NCBI RefSeq assembly: GCF_002307355.1
Contig: NZ_CP017481.1
Location: 3,100,001 to 3,164,000, forward strand
Reading direction: 5' to 3'
Length of the DNA stretch: 64,000 nucleotides
DNA from: Pectobacterium polaris
Lineage (GTDB): Bacteria > Pseudomonadota > Gammaproteobacteria > Enterobacterales > Enterobacteriaceae
This document shows, one piece after another, positions 1-9,114 of this stretch (position 1 is the stretch's first letter; each line of letters starts with the position of its first letter). The position numbers and the translations under genes are program-made. The notes under the pieces were generated by a model that was not told where the DNA came from, made no database searches, and was given only the letters and a program-made list of their open reading frames with translations.

Positions 1-9
1 GACATATTT

Positions 10-26
10 TGTATCGGAACGATACA
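10..26. promoter_or_regulatory. operator-like palindrome upstream of potF
   Basis: The sequence TGTATCGGAACGATACA has two perfect 7-bp arms around a 3-bp centre, 45 bp before the potF start. Its form suits a dimeric repressor of the TetR or LacI type. No regulator is identified and the upstream gene is outside the window. Confidence 0.4.
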
Positions 27-70
27 GATTAACTCCCATGAATCACCCCCTTGAATGGAGGAAGGAACGG

Positions 71-1180
71 ATGTTCACCCAACGTAAAAAATGGCTATCG
101 GGTGTTGTTACCGGCTTGCTGATGGCCGCGTCCGTCACCGCATCTGCGGAAGAGAAAACGCTGCATGTTTATAACTGGTCCGACTATATCGCGCCGGACA
201 CGTTAGCCAATTTCCAGAAAGAAACCGGTATTAAAGTCGTCTATGACGTGTTTGACTCCAACGAAGTGTTGGAAGGCAAGCTCATGGCGGGCAGCACGGG
301 TTTTGATCTGGTGGTGCCTTCTGCCAGCTTCCTGGAGCGCCAGCTCTCTGCGGGAGTGTTTCAGCCATTAGACAAGAGCAAGTTACCGAATTACAAAAAT
401 CTGGATCCTGAGCTGATGAAATTGATCGCACAGCACGATCCAGACAATAAATATGCCCTGCCTTACCTGTGGGCGACCACGGGCATCGGCTATAACGTTG
501 AGAAAGTGAAAGCCGCGCTGGGTGCCGATGCACCGGTTGACAGCTGGGATCTGGTATTGAAGCCAGAGAACCTGGAAAAACTGAAAAGCTGCGGCGTCTC
601 CTTCCTGGATGCACCGGAAGAGATCTTTGCGACCGTGCTGAACTATCAGGGTAAAGATCCGAACAGCACCAAACCAGGTGATTACACCACGTCTGCAACC
701 GACCTGCTGCTGAAACTGCGTCCGAGCATTCGCTACTTCCATTCGTCTCAGTACATCAACGACCTGGCAAACGGCGATATCTGCGTCGCAGTCGGCTGGG
801 CGGGCGATATCCTGCAGGCAGGAAACCGTGCGAAAGAAGCTAAGAACGGGGTGAATATCCAATACAGCATTCCGAAAGAGGGCGCACTGGCATTCTTTGA
901 TGTCCTCGCTATTCCAAAAGATGCTAAAAATCTGGATGAAGCCTATGCGTTTCTGGATTACCTGATGAAGCCGGAAGTGATGGCGGGAATCAGTAACCAC
1001 GTGTATTACGCGAGCGGAAACCTGGCCTCCTTGCCGTTGGTGAACGCAGAGATTCGTAATAACCCAGGCGTTTATCCGCCAGCGGATGTGCGTGCCAAAC
1101 TGTTTACGCTCAAAGTGCAATCTCCTCAGATTGACCGTACGCGTACTCGCGCATGGACTAAGGTTAAAAGCGGCAAATAG
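71..1180 (+). CDS. potF: putrescine ABC transporter, periplasmic binding protein PotF
   Basis: This is the periplasmic receptor that binds putrescine and delivers it to the PotGHI importer. The 370-residue product has an N-terminal signal peptide with a hydrophobic core and a likely Ala-X-Ala cleavage site near residue 27. It continues with the family's [14 protein letters not shown] start, the [15 protein letters not shown] segment and the end [13 protein letters not shown]. It matches E. coli PotF (370 residues) in length and sequence as I recall it. ATG 71 is chosen over the in-frame ATG at 38 because GGAGGAAGG lies just before it and the signal peptide then has normal length. It is first in potFGHI. 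Confidence 0.96.
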   Translation: MFTQRKKWLSGVVTGLLMAASVTASAEEKTLHVYNWSDYIAPDTLANFQKETGIKVVYDVFDSNEVLEGKLMAGSTGFDLVVPSASFLERQLSAGVFQPLDKSKLPNYKNLDPELMKLIAQHDPDNKYALPYLWATTGIGYNVEKVKAALGADAPVDSWDLVLKPENLEKLKSCGVSFLDAPEEIFATVLNYQGKDPNSTKPGDYTTSATDLLLKLRPSIRYFHSSQYINDLANGDICVAVGWAGDILQAGNRAKEAKNGVNIQYSIPKEGALAFFDVLAIPKDAKNLDEAYAFLDYLMKPEVMAGISNHVYYASGNLASLPLVNAEIRNNPGVYPPADVRAKLFTLKVQSPQIDRTRTRAWTKVKSGK

Positions 1181-1260
1181 CCTCTTTGATCTGAATCGTT
1201 ACCCACTCGCTTGACGGTTGCTGGTGTCGGCAACCGGAGAATGGAGGGGTATAAAATGTG

Positions 1261-1289
1261 GCGAACAGGCGGATAATCCGCCTGTTCGC
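1261..1289 (+). promoter_or_regulatory. strong intercistronic hairpin between potF and potG
   Basis: Two perfect 14-bp arms, GCGAACAGGCGGAT and ATCCGCCTGTTCGC, are separated by a single A. No U-tract follows, so it does not look like an efficient intrinsic terminator. In ABC operons a hairpin after the binding-protein gene commonly protects the 3' end of that message, giving more receptor than permease. That role here is inferred. Confidence 0.7.
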
Positions 1290-1303
1290 GCTCTATATTG
1301 TGT

Positions 1304-1350
1304 CACACCGCTGAATGCAAAAAGCGCCAAATGGCGGCATCTGCGGTGTG
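1304..1350 (+). promoter_or_regulatory. nested stem structure in the potG leader
   Basis: CACACCGC at 1304-1311 can pair with GCGGTGTG at 1343-1350. An inner hairpin (CGCCA-AA-TGGCG, 1325-1336) is nested inside. It ends 19 nt before the potG Shine-Dalgarno sequence and could limit potG translation or act with the preceding hairpin. Confidence 0.5.
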
Positions 1351-1383
1351 GCTTGTTCTGCTTTTGCCGGAGAGCAATGCGAA

Positions 1384-2517
1384 GTGAATGACGCGATCCC
1401 CCGCCCTCAATCAAAACCTCCCAAAGCGGCCACGCCGCTGCTGGAAGTGCGTAACCTGACGAAGTCGTTCGACGGCCAGGCCGCCGTCGATGATGTCAGT
1501 CTGACTATTTATAAAGGCGAAATTTTTGCGCTGCTGGGGGCATCTGGCTGTGGGAAATCCACGCTGCTGCGTATGCTGGCAGGTTTTGAGCTCCCCACGC
1601 AGGGGCAGATTGTTCTGGATGGTCAGGATTTGTCATTGGTGCCGCCTTACCAGCGCCCCATCAATATGATGTTCCAGTCTTATGCGCTGTTCCCACACAT
1701 GACGGTGGAAAAGAATATTGCGTTTGGTCTGAAGCAGGACAAGCTCCCGCGTGCGGAAATCAAAGATCGTGTGGAAGAGATGCTGTCGCTGGTGCACATG
1801 CAAGAGTTCGCTAACCGTAAACCGCATCAGCTTTCCGGCGGTCAACGTCAGCGTGTTGCGTTGGCTCGTAGTCTGGCGAAGCGTCCCAAACTGCTGCTGC
1901 TGGACGAACCGATGGGCGCGCTGGACAAAAAATTGCGCGACCGCATGCAGCTTGAAGTCGTCGATATTCTGGAACGCGTGGGCGTGACCTGCGTGATGGT
2001 GACGCACGATCAGGAAGAAGCGATGACGATGGCGGGTCGAATTGCCATTATGAATCGCGGTAAATTCGTACAGATTGGCGAGCCGGAAGAGATTTATGAG
2101 CACCCGAACACGCGTTTCAGCGCGGAGTTCATCGGCTCGGTCAATATGTTTGAAGGGATCTTACAGGAACGTCAGGATGATGCGCTGATCATCAAAAGCC
2201 CCGGATTGGTGCATCCGCTGAAGGTGGATTCGGATGTCTCGGTGGTCGATGGCGTTCCGGTCTACATCGCGTTGCGTCCTGAGAAAATCATGCTGTGCGA
2301 AGAGGTGCCGGCCGACGGTTGTAACTTCGCGGTAGGGGAAGTGGTCCATATCGCCTACCTGGGCGACCTGTCGATTTACCACGTCAGGCTCAACAGCGGG
2401 CAAATCATCAGCGCGCAGTTACAAAATGCCTACCGCTATCGCAAAGGCATGCCGACCTGGGGAGATGAGGTTCGGTTATGTTGGGATGCGGATAGCTGTG
2501 TGGTTCTGACGGTGTAG
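1384..2517 (+). CDS. potG: putrescine ABC transporter ATP-binding protein PotG
   Basis: This is the cytoplasmic ATPase that powers putrescine import. The 377-residue product has Walker A GASGCGKST, the Q-loop segment MMFQSYALFPHMT, signature LSGGQRQRVALARSLAKRP, Walker B LLLLDEP and a switch histidine in MVTHDQEEA. A C-terminal TOBE-like regulatory region follows. The start is GTG 1384 (VNDAIPRPQ), preceded by GGAGAG nine bases upstream. This equals the 377-residue E. coli protein. An open frame extends upstream to 1315 but crosses the structured leader and lacks family similarity. potH begins 14 bp later. Confidence 0.95.
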   Translation: MNDAIPRPQSKPPKAATPLLEVRNLTKSFDGQAAVDDVSLTIYKGEIFALLGASGCGKSTLLRMLAGFELPTQGQIVLDGQDLSLVPPYQRPINMMFQSYALFPHMTVEKNIAFGLKQDKLPRAEIKDRVEEMLSLVHMQEFANRKPHQLSGGQRQRVALARSLAKRPKLLLLDEPMGALDKKLRDRMQLEVVDILERVGVTCVMVTHDQEEAMTMAGRIAIMNRGKFVQIGEPEEIYEHPNTRFSAEFIGSVNMFEGILQERQDDALIIKSPGLVHPLKVDSDVSVVDGVPVYIALRPEKIMLCEEVPADGCNFAVGEVVHIAYLGDLSIYHVRLNSGQIISAQLQNAYRYRKGMPTWGDEVRLCWDADSCVVLTV

Positions 2518-2531
2518 CGAGGAAGAATGTC

Positions 2532-3497
2532 ATGACTTTATTTCCCGAACATAACACGGCGGAACCACCAGGCAAGGCCAGACTCTGGCTTCGTGTACTG
2601 ATGGCGCGCTGGCGTCAAAAACATGGGCGCAAGCTAGTCATCGCACTGCCATATCTATGGCTGCTGCTGCTATTCATGCTGCCATTCCTGATCGTGTTCA
2701 AAATCAGTCTTGCAGAGATGGCGCGGGCGATCCCGCCTTATACCGATCTGGTCTCGTGGCTGGACGGCAAGCTGGATATTTCCCTGAACCTTGGGAACTA
2801 CCTGCATTTGTTGGACGACCCGCTGTATTTCGATGCCTATATGCAATCGCTTCAGGTTGCTGCCGTGTCGACGCTGTGCTGTCTGTTTATCGGCTACCCG
2901 CTAGCCTGGGCGGTGGCGCACAGTAAACCGTCAACGCGTAATATCCTGTTGTTGCTGGTGATTCTTCCATCGTGGACGTCATTCCTGATTCGCGTCTATG
3001 CCTGGATGGGGATTCTGAAAAATAACGGTATCTTGAATAACTTCCTGCTGTGGCTGGGCGTGATCGATGAACCGTTGGTTATTCTGCATACCAATTTGGC
3101 GGTGTATATCGGCGTTGTGTATTCCTATCTGCCGTTTATGGTGCTGCCTATCTATACCGCGCTGATGCGTCTGGACTATTCGTTAGTGGAAGCGTCGTTG
3201 GATCTGGGCGCGCGGCCGCTGAAAACCTTCTTCAGCGTGATCGTCCCCTTAACGAAAGGCGGAATCATTGCGGGCTCGATGCTGGTCTTCATCCCTGCGG
3301 TGGGGGAGTACGTGATTCCAGAACTGCTCGGCGGGCCGGACAGTATTATGATTGGCCGTATCCTGTGGCAGGAATTCTTCAATAACCGCGATTGGCCAGT
3401 GGCATCTGCCGTTGCCGTCGTCATGCTGCTGCTGTTGATTATGCCGATTATCTGGTTCCACAAACATCAGAGTAAAACGGCGGAGGGTGAAGCGTGA
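2532..3497 (+). CDS. potH: putrescine ABC transporter permease PotH
   Basis: This is one of the two inner-membrane channel subunits of the putrescine importer. Its 321 residues contain a first membrane segment at about residues 36-56 (LVIALPYLWLLLLFMLPFLI) and several further hydrophobic helices. The BPD-type EAA loop is at about residues 217-236 (VEASLDLGARPLKTFFSVIV), which contacts PotG. The stop overlaps the potI start by 4 bp, indicating translational coupling. Sequence and length agree with E. coli PotH (317 residues). Confidence 0.95.
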   Translation: MTLFPEHNTAEPPGKARLWLRVLMARWRQKHGRKLVIALPYLWLLLLFMLPFLIVFKISLAEMARAIPPYTDLVSWLDGKLDISLNLGNYLHLLDDPLYFDAYMQSLQVAAVSTLCCLFIGYPLAWAVAHSKPSTRNILLLLVILPSWTSFLIRVYAWMGILKNNGILNNFLLWLGVIDEPLVILHTNLAVYIGVVYSYLPFMVLPIYTALMRLDYSLVEASLDLGARPLKTFFSVIVPLTKGGIIAGSMLVFIPAVGEYVIPELLGGPDSIMIGRILWQEFFNNRDWPVASAVAVVMLLLLIMPIIWFHKHQSKTAEGEA

Positions 3498-4339
3498 ATA
3501 ATTTACCTGTCGTTCGCTCACCGTGGCGTATTGTGATTTTGGTGCTGTGCTTTACGTTCCTCTATGCGCCGATGTTGATGCTGGTGATCTACTCGTTCAA
3601 CAGCTCCAAGCTGGTGACTGTATGGGCTGGCTGGTCGGCACGTTGGTACGTCGAGCTGTTCCACAATACGGCGATGATCAGCGCGGTGCTCCTGAGCCTG
3701 ACGATTGCTGCCGCATCGGCCACCATGGCCGTGATTCTTGGGACGATCGCCGCCGTGGTCATGGTGCGTTTTGGTCGTTTCCGTGGCTCCAATGGGTTTG
3801 CTTTTATGCTGACGGCACCGTTGGTCATGCCAGATGTGATTACCGGTCTGTCGCTGCTGTTGCTCTTTGTCGCATTAGGGCATGCCATTGGGTGGCCAGC
3901 AGAGCGGGGGATGTTCACCATCTGGTTGGCGCACGTCACGTTCTGTACCGCGTATGTCACCGTGGTGATCAGCGCTCGCCTGCGTGAGCTGGATCGTTCG
4001 ATTGAAGAAGCGGCGATGGATCTGGGTGCGAATCCGCTCAAGGTGTTCTTCATTATTACGGTGCCGATGATTGCTCCCGCGCTGTTTTCCGGCTGGCTGC
4101 TGGCGTTTACGTTGTCGCTGGACGATCTGGTTATCGCCAGTTTCGTTGCAGGGCCCGGCTCGACAACGCTGCCAATGCTGGTGTTCTCCAGCGTCAGAAT
4201 GGGCGTTAATCCACAAATTAACGCGTTGGCTTCCCTGATATTGTTAGTCGTTGGTATTATTGGATTTATCGCCTGGTGGTTTATGGCGAGAGCAGAGAAG
4301 CAGCGCTATCGCGATATGCAAAAAGCGAGACGCGGCTGA
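3494..4339 (+). CDS. potI: putrescine ABC transporter permease PotI
   Basis: This is the second inner-membrane subunit, pairing with PotH. The 281-residue product has about six hydrophobic helices and an EAA loop near residues 175-195 (IEEAAMDLGANPLKVFFIIT). It matches the E. coli protein in length (281). It is the last gene of the operon and is followed within about 40 bp by an intrinsic terminator. Confidence 0.95.
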   Translation: MNNLPVVRSPWRIVILVLCFTFLYAPMLMLVIYSFNSSKLVTVWAGWSARWYVELFHNTAMISAVLLSLTIAAASATMAVILGTIAAVVMVRFGRFRGSNGFAFMLTAPLVMPDVITGLSLLLLFVALGHAIGWPAERGMFTIWLAHVTFCTAYVTVVISARLRELDRSIEEAAMDLGANPLKVFFIITVPMIAPALFSGWLLAFTLSLDDLVIASFVAGPGSTTLPMLVFSSVRMGVNPQINALASLILLVVGIIGFIAWWFMARAEKQRYRDMQKARRG

Positions 4340-4380
4340 TTCGATCTCTCATCGTAATTTGTTAGCCTAGCGAAGATTTC

Positions 4381-4417
4381 CAGCAACGCCGCCAGAGTAT
4401 GGGGGCGTTGCTGTTTT
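4381..4417 (+). terminator. intrinsic terminator of potFGHI
   Basis: A perfect 10-bp stem, CAGCAACGCC (4381-4390) with GGCGTTGCTG (4404-4413), is followed by TTTT. It lies 42 bp after the potI stop. Confidence 0.8.
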
Positions 4418-4502
4418 GTATGGCAATCAAGTTTTGTATGGCAATCAAGTTTTGTATGGCAATCAAGTTTTGTATGACGAGCAAGTTTTATATTGGCATC
4501 AG
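4413..4502. repeat. 18-bp tandem repeat, about five units
   Basis: Three identical head-to-tail copies of GTTTTGTATGGCAATCAA span 4413-4466. A fourth diverged copy is at 4467-4484 and a fifth, weaker copy at 4485-4502. The unit is a multiple of three, but no coding frame uses it. It begins directly on the U-tract of the potI terminator. Copy number is likely to vary between strains (inference). Confidence 0.9.
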
Positions 4503-4570
4503 ACTTTATATTGATGCTGTATTTTTAGCGGGTAAATGCCGCATGAAGGGAGAGCGTTGAAATTCTGTAT

Positions 4571-5035
4571 ATGAAGAAGGAAATAACGCAACGCAAAGTT
4601 TATGCCCCGGTACCTGTGATGGTGGCGGGGATTGCGATTATTGCTACCCGTATTTTGGGGATTCTGCTGCTTGTCTGGGAGCTAGGGTTCAGCGATTTGA
4701 GCGGCTGGATTGGCAGTAACGCGGAGTCTTGGGATTCGACGCTGGTGTTACTGCTGTCGCTGGTTATCGTCGGTGTTGAAATTCGCTGTGGCTTTGCCGT
4801 TTTGGCCGGAGTGAACGGGGGACGATGGGGCTATGTGGTCTGTCAGGCCGTCGTGGTGTGTTACCTGCTGCTGGCATCACTGAGTGAATTTATGCCGGCG
4901 ATATTCCATATCTCAGGAGAGAACAACGCTGCCGTACTGCATCAACTTCTGTTGCAAAAGATCCCAGATCTTCTGGTGATTGTTTTACTGTTTCTGCCAC
5001 GACGCAGTAAGCGTTTCTTTATGCGTCAGAAATAG
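4571..5035 (+). CDS. ybjO: YbjO-like inner-membrane protein of unknown function
   Basis: The 154-residue product has four hydrophobic stretches at about 16-36, 56-76, 90-112 and 128-146 and a basic C-terminus (PRRSKRFFMRQK). It is probably an integral inner-membrane protein. E. coli has YbjO (about 162 residues, DUF2593) at the same place between potI and rlmC. The segments APVPVMVAGIAIIATRILGI and IPDLLVIVLLFLP fit that family. Function is unknown. It follows the tandem repeat and may be transcribed separately from pot. Confidence 0.8.
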   Translation: MKKEITQRKVYAPVPVMVAGIAIIATRILGILLLVWELGFSDLSGWIGSNAESWDSTLVLLLSLVIVGVEIRCGFAVLAGVNGGRWGYVVCQAVVVCYLLLASLSEFMPAIFHISGENNAAVLHQLLLQKIPDLLVIVLLFLPRRSKRFFMRQK

Positions 5036-5160
5036 ACATTTCTCTCTTATAAGCCAATCTGGCCGCTGGCGTCGCCCATAAATCGGCAAAAGGTCGCAGG
5101 GTGACGCCATCAGAGTGATATAATCCTCGCATTCCGTATTATTTTAATAGTTAGATTTCT

Positions 5161-6294
5161 ATGCATTGTGCCCGCTACAGCACGGGAACCTGTCGTTCCT
5201 GCCAATGGTTGGAAAAAGCCTACCCGCAGCAATTGTCTGATAAGCAACAGCACCTTGAAGGTTTGCTGCAACCGCACGCCGTGCAGTGCTGGTTGCCCGT
5301 GCAACCTTCTGCGCAGTCTGCATTTCGTAATAAAGCCAAAATGGTGGTGAGCGGCAGCGTGGAACGCCCGCTGCTGGGGATGCTGCATCGTGATGGAACG
5401 GCGGTGGATCTCTGCGATTGCCCGCTTTATCCGTCCAGCTTCGCACCGATTTTCGACGTGCTTAAAGTCTTCATCGCTCGGGCGGGACTGACGCCTTATA
5501 ACGTGGCTCGACGCCGCGGGGAGCTGAAATACCTGCTGCTGACGGAAAGTACGCAGCACGGTACGTTCATGCTGCGCTTTGTCTTACGCTCGGAAACCAA
5601 GCTGGTTCAGCTGCGTGCCGCATTGCCCTGGCTACAGCAGCAGTTGCCCCAGCTTGAGGTGATATCCGCCAATATTCAGCCTGTGCATCAGGCGATTATG
5701 GAAGGGAATACGGAGATTATCCTGAGTGATGCCGCCGCGCTGGCTGAACAGTTCAATCAGGTGCCGCTGTATATCCGTCCACAAAGTTTTTTCCAGACGA
5801 ACCCGCAGATGGCAGCCGCGCTGTATGCGACGGCGCGCGATTGGGTGGCAGAGCTGAATATTACCAGCATGTGGGATCTGTTTTGCGGGGTCGGGGGTTT
5901 TGGTCTGCACTGTGCATCATCGGAGATGCGTCTGACGGGCATTGAAATCAGCGCCGAGGCGATAGCCTGCGCGCGTCGCTCTGCGGAACAGTTAGGATTG
6001 AAGCAGGTGGAGTTTCAGGCGCTGGATTCGACGCAGTTCGCGATAGCTAAAGCGGAAATTCCAGATCTGGTATTAGTCAATCCGCCACGCCGCGGTATTG
6101 GTAGTGAACTGTGCGCCTACCTGAGTCGCATGGCACCGGACTATATTCTCTATTCCAGCTGTAACGCGGAAAGCATGGCGAAAGACATGACCGAGCTGAC
6201 GAATTACCGTGCGTTGCGCGTACAGCTGTTCGACATGTTCCCGCATACGGCGCACTACGAAGTTCTGACGTTATTGAAGCGTGAGGATGGCTAA
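5161..6294 (+). CDS. rlmC: 23S rRNA (uracil-747 C5)-methyltransferase RlmC
   Basis: This enzyme methylates U747 of 23S rRNA using S-adenosylmethionine. The 377-residue product starts with a four-cysteine iron-sulfur site (Cys3, Cys11, Cys14 and Cys87 in LCDCPLYP). The SAM motif [12 protein letters not shown] is near residues 239-250, NPPRRGIG near 304, and the catalytic cysteine is in [11 protein letters not shown] near residue 334. Length and motifs match E. coli RlmC (375 residues). The gene stands alone and ends at the 344-bp gap before artJ. Confidence 0.95.
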   Translation: MHCARYSTGTCRSCQWLEKAYPQQLSDKQQHLEGLLQPHAVQCWLPVQPSAQSAFRNKAKMVVSGSVERPLLGMLHRDGTAVDLCDCPLYPSSFAPIFDVLKVFIARAGLTPYNVARRRGELKYLLLTESTQHGTFMLRFVLRSETKLVQLRAALPWLQQQLPQLEVISANIQPVHQAIMEGNTEIILSDAAALAEQFNQVPLYIRPQSFFQTNPQMAAALYATARDWVAELNITSMWDLFCGVGGFGLHCASSEMRLTGIEISAEAIACARRSAEQLGLKQVEFQALDSTQFAIAKAEIPDLVLVNPPRRGIGSELCAYLSRMAPDYILYSSCNAESMAKDMTELTNYRALRVQLFDMFPHTAHYEVLTLLKREDG

Positions 6295-6638
6295 GGCAAA
6301 GTCAGGACATCTGAATACTTTACGGTGTTTGCTACCGTAGGCGTAAAAAGTGGAAGTGTAGAACCGTATTGATAAAACCATTTGCGGAACGAGAACGGTG
6401 ATAATGGAATAGAAGAGTAAAGCATTTGCGCCATGGACAAAAACGTCAGGAACGTTTTTGAACGTAGCTAGCGACGGCCCTGCAAGGGTGAATCTCAGGG
6501 ATGAGATTCATATCTGCGCAATCCGAGCGTACAGGGACGTATTTACAGCGTCTTTACGATCTATCCATTATCACCGCGCTACGCACTTTATCGACATCTT
6601 AACGCGGTGCATTCACACCGCGCTACGCGAAGTGAACC
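6295..6638. repeat. repeat-rich intergenic region between rlmC and artJ
   Basis: There is no convincing gene here. A hairpin with 8-bp arms GAATCTCA and TGAGATTC lies at 6490-6509. The 13-mer CACCGCGCTACGC occurs twice (6572-6584 and 6616-6628). CGCGGTG at 6603-6609 can pair with CACCGCG at 6616-6622, forming a hairpin shortly after artJ on the minus strand, without a U-tract. The region resembles dispersed intergenic repeats of enterobacteria, but I cannot name a family. Confidence 0.5.
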
Positions 6639-7370
6639 TTATTGCGGGAACCACTTGTCGTTGATGGTTTTGTACGTGCCGTCCGCTTTGATGGCGTCCA
6701 GCGCTTTATTCAGTTTCTCCAGCAGCGCTTTGTCATCAGGACGAACGGCGATACCTAATCCGGTGCCGAAGTATTCCGCATCAGTCACGTGTTCGCCAAC
6801 CGTTGCCAGTTCAGGGTTCGTCTTGATCCACTCGTTGACGACAGCGGTATCACCGAATACACCATCAATACGACCGTTTTTCAGATCCAGTACCGCGTTC
6901 TGGTAACTGTCATAAGAAACGGTTTGCACTTCCGGGTGCTTATCGTGCATGTACTTCTGGTGCGTCGTGCCGTTTTCCATACCAATGCGTTTGCCCTTCA
7001 TCGCGGCAAAGTCGCTGAATTTCCCTTTTTGCGCGATAACCACGGCTGAGTTGGCATAGTAAGGCTGCGTGAACGCGACCTGCTTGCTGCGCTCTGGGGT
7101 GATATCCATACCGGAAATCACCGCATCATAGCGGCGGAATTTCAGAGCAGGGATCAGGCTGTCAAACGCCTGATTGGTGAACGTACAGGTCGCCTGCATT
7201 TGCTTACACAGCGCTTTCGCCAGATCCATATCGAAACCGACGATTTCGTTGCTGGCATCCAATGACTCAAATGGCGGGTAGGTAGCTGATGATGCAAAAC
7301 GGATGGTGTCTGCGGCGGTGGCGCTGAAGGCGATTCCTGCCAGTAACGTGGCGAGCACTAATTTTTTCAT
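6639..7370 (-). CDS. artJ: arginine ABC transporter, periplasmic binding protein ArtJ
   Basis: This is a periplasmic arginine receptor of the family-3 solute-binding proteins. The 243-residue product has a signal peptide (MKKLVLATLLAGIAFSATAA) and the family motif near GFDMDLAKALCKQM. It is a close paralogue of ArtI at 9115-9846 over its whole length. The name follows E. coli gene order, where artJ lies beyond artM as its own transcript. A terminator after artM (7665-7694) and a separate ARG-box-like site at 7577-7594 support independent transcription. An ERIC element sits in the leader. Confidence 0.9.
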   Translation of the reverse strand: MKKLVLATLLAGIAFSATAADTIRFASSATYPPFESLDASNEIVGFDMDLAKALCKQMQATCTFTNQAFDSLIPALKFRRYDAVISGMDITPERSKQVAFTQPYYANSAVVIAQKGKFSDFAAMKGKRIGMENGTTHQKYMHDKHPEVQTVSYDSYQNAVLDLKNGRIDGVFGDTAVVNEWIKTNPELATVGEHVTDAEYFGTGLGIAVRPDDKALLEKLNKALDAIKADGTYKTINDKWFPQ

Positions 7371-7400
7371 TACCTACTCCTGTCTGTTTTTCTTATAGTG

Positions 7401-7527
<127 letters not shown>

Positions 7528-7576
7528 AATATATGTGCGGAAGAGTTCCGACGTCATGGCGATTACCATGCCATTT

Positions 7577-7594
7577 ATTGAATTTATATGCAAT
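7577..7594 (-). promoter_or_regulatory. putative ArgR (ARG) box of artJ
   Basis: TGAATTTATATGCA (7579-7592) matches the ARG-box core TGAAT-N4-ATTCA with one mismatch. E. coli artJ is repressed by ArgR with arginine. A weaker second half lies just beyond (7600-7613). The ERIC repeat separates the site from artJ. Identification rests on eye matching only. Confidence 0.5.
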
Positions 7595-7664
7595 TAAAAT
7601 GATTAATAAGTCGGTTTGTTGTATGTTTTTACATCAGAAGGTAATGGGCAGGGATGGCTCGCCA

Positions 7665-7694
7665 TAAAAAAAGCAGGCTATCAAAGCCTGCTTT
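7665..7694 (-). terminator. intrinsic terminator of artPIQM
   Basis: On the minus strand, AAAGCAGGC and GCCTGCTTT form a 9-bp stem with a 7-nt loop and a run of Ts. It starts 25 bp after the artM stop. Confidence 0.9.
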
Positions 7695-7718
7695 CTAAGT
7701 GGATAAATACGATAAGGA

Positions 7719-8387
7719 TTAATTACGGCGTTCGAATGCCAGAGAACGACGCTCGACCCAGCGCATCAGTAGTGTCAGTAACCCGTTGACGCACAGGTAG
7801 ATAATCCCAGCGGCACCAAACACCATCACATCATACGTCCGGCCGTACATCAGTTGGCTGTAGCCCATGACTTCCATCAACGTGATGGTGTAAGCCAGTG
7901 AGGTACTCTTAAACACCAGCACCACTTCATTTGAATAAGAAGACAGCGCGCGTTTAAACGCGAACGGCAGCAAAATACGCAATGTCTGCTTCTGATCCAT
8001 GCCCAACGCGGCACAGGATTGCCACTGTCCGGCGGGGATCGCTTTTACCGCACCATAGAACAGCTGCGTAGTATAAGCCGCACTATTGAGCGCTAGCGCC
8101 ACCATTGCACACAGCCACGGCTGCGAAAGCAGGCTCCATAGCCAGGGGATTTGCTGGATAGAGGTAAATTGCCCTGGCCCGTAGTAAATCAGAAAGATTT
8201 GCACCAGCAGCGGCGTACCGGTAAACAGCGTAATGTAGCCTTTCGCCAACAGCGATATGACCGGCGTTTTGAGCGTCAGCACCACAGTCAGCAGCAGTGA
8301 TAACACCAGCGCCACGACGATGGAGACAGCGGTTAAGGTCAAGCTGGTATGCAGGCCTTTTACTAGCTCAGGTAAATAAGCGAGCAT
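7719..8387 (-). CDS. artM: arginine ABC transporter permease ArtM
   Basis: This is an inner-membrane permease of the His/Glu/Gln/Arg transporter family that pairs with ArtQ. The 222-residue product has about five hydrophobic helices and the family loop near residues 128-150 (AALGMDQKQTLRILLPFAF), which docks the ATPase ArtP. It is the last gene of artPIQM. Its start overlaps the artQ end by one base, and it is followed by a strong terminator. Length equals E. coli ArtM (222). Confidence 0.95.
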   Translation of the reverse strand: MLAYLPELVKGLHTSLTLTAVSIVVALVLSLLLTVVLTLKTPVISLLAKGYITLFTGTPLLVQIFLIYYGPGQFTSIQQIPWLWSLLSQPWLCAMVALALNSAAYTTQLFYGAVKAIPAGQWQSCAALGMDQKQTLRILLPFAFKRALSSYSNEVVLVFKSTSLAYTITLMEVMGYSQLMYGRTYDVMVFGAAGIIYLCVNGLLTLLMRWVERRSLAFERRN

Positions 8388-9103
8388 CAGGAAGGCCTCC
8401 GCTCAAAACGCGTGGTGCGCAGTTCAATGCGTTTCAGCACATACTGACTTAACAGCGTAATAATCAAATAGATCGCCGCCGCGACAACGTACCAAGTGAA
8501 GGGCTCCTGCGTCCGTGTCGCAATACTTTTGGTTTGCAGCATCAAATCGTTCACGCTGATCAGCGATACCAGCGCGGTATCTTTCAGCAATACCAGCCAC
8601 TGATTGCCCAATCCCGGCAGGGCGTGCCGCCACATCTGCGGCATGATCAGACGGAAAAAGATCGCGGATTTACTGAGCCCTAACGCCTGACCTGATTCCC
8701 ATTGCCCTTGCGGAACCGCTTTCAGCGCACCGCGCAGCGTTTGGGAGGCGTAGGCAGCATACAGCAGCGCCAGCGCAATCACGCCGCACAGGAATGGGCT
8801 GATTTCAAACATGCCGATATCCAGTTTTACCGGAATCTGCACGATGAAGAGATTCAGGGTAAACCCGTCTGCCAGCATCATCAGCAGCTGAGAAGAGCCG
8901 AAATAGATAAACAGCACGACCAGAATTTCTGGCAAGCCGCGCAGCAGCGTCACGACGGCGGTTCCCGTCCAGCTAACAGCTTTCCAGCGGACAGTTTCCC
9001 AAACGGCAAACAGCATCGCCAGCACGAGGCCGAGCACCAGTGCACAAACGGCAAGGCCGACGGTCATCCCAGCGGCGCTTGCAAGAGGTTGAAATTCAAT
9101 CAT
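8387..9103 (-). CDS. artQ: arginine ABC transporter permease ArtQ
   Basis: This is the second membrane subunit of the arginine importer. The 238-residue product contains the family loop [20 protein letters not shown] near residues 142-161 and several hydrophobic helices. E. coli ArtQ has 238 residues. The gene starts 11 bp after artI and its end overlaps artM by one base, so the unit is a tight operon. Confidence 0.95.
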   Translation of the reverse strand: MIEFQPLASAAGMTVGLAVCALVLGLVLAMLFAVWETVRWKAVSWTGTAVVTLLRGLPEILVVLFIYFGSSQLLMMLADGFTLNLFIVQIPVKLDIGMFEISPFLCGVIALALLYAAYASQTLRGALKAVPQGQWESGQALGLSKSAIFFRLIMPQMWRHALPGLGNQWLVLLKDTALVSLISVNDLMLQTKSIATRTQEPFTWYVVAAAIYLIITLLSQYVLKRIELRTTRFERRPS

Positions 9104-9114
9104 TGAGCGTCAGA

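Noticed and set aside
38..70. earlier potF start at 38
   Set aside because: It would put polar and charged residues before the signal peptide; ATG 71 has a strong Shine-Dalgarno and matches the family length.
383..1120. 245-codon minus-strand frame inside potF
   Set aside because: It is antisense to potF, with no recognisable domain.
4413..4502. CRISPR-like repeat array
   Set aside because: The 18-bp units are directly adjacent without spacers and no cas genes are near.
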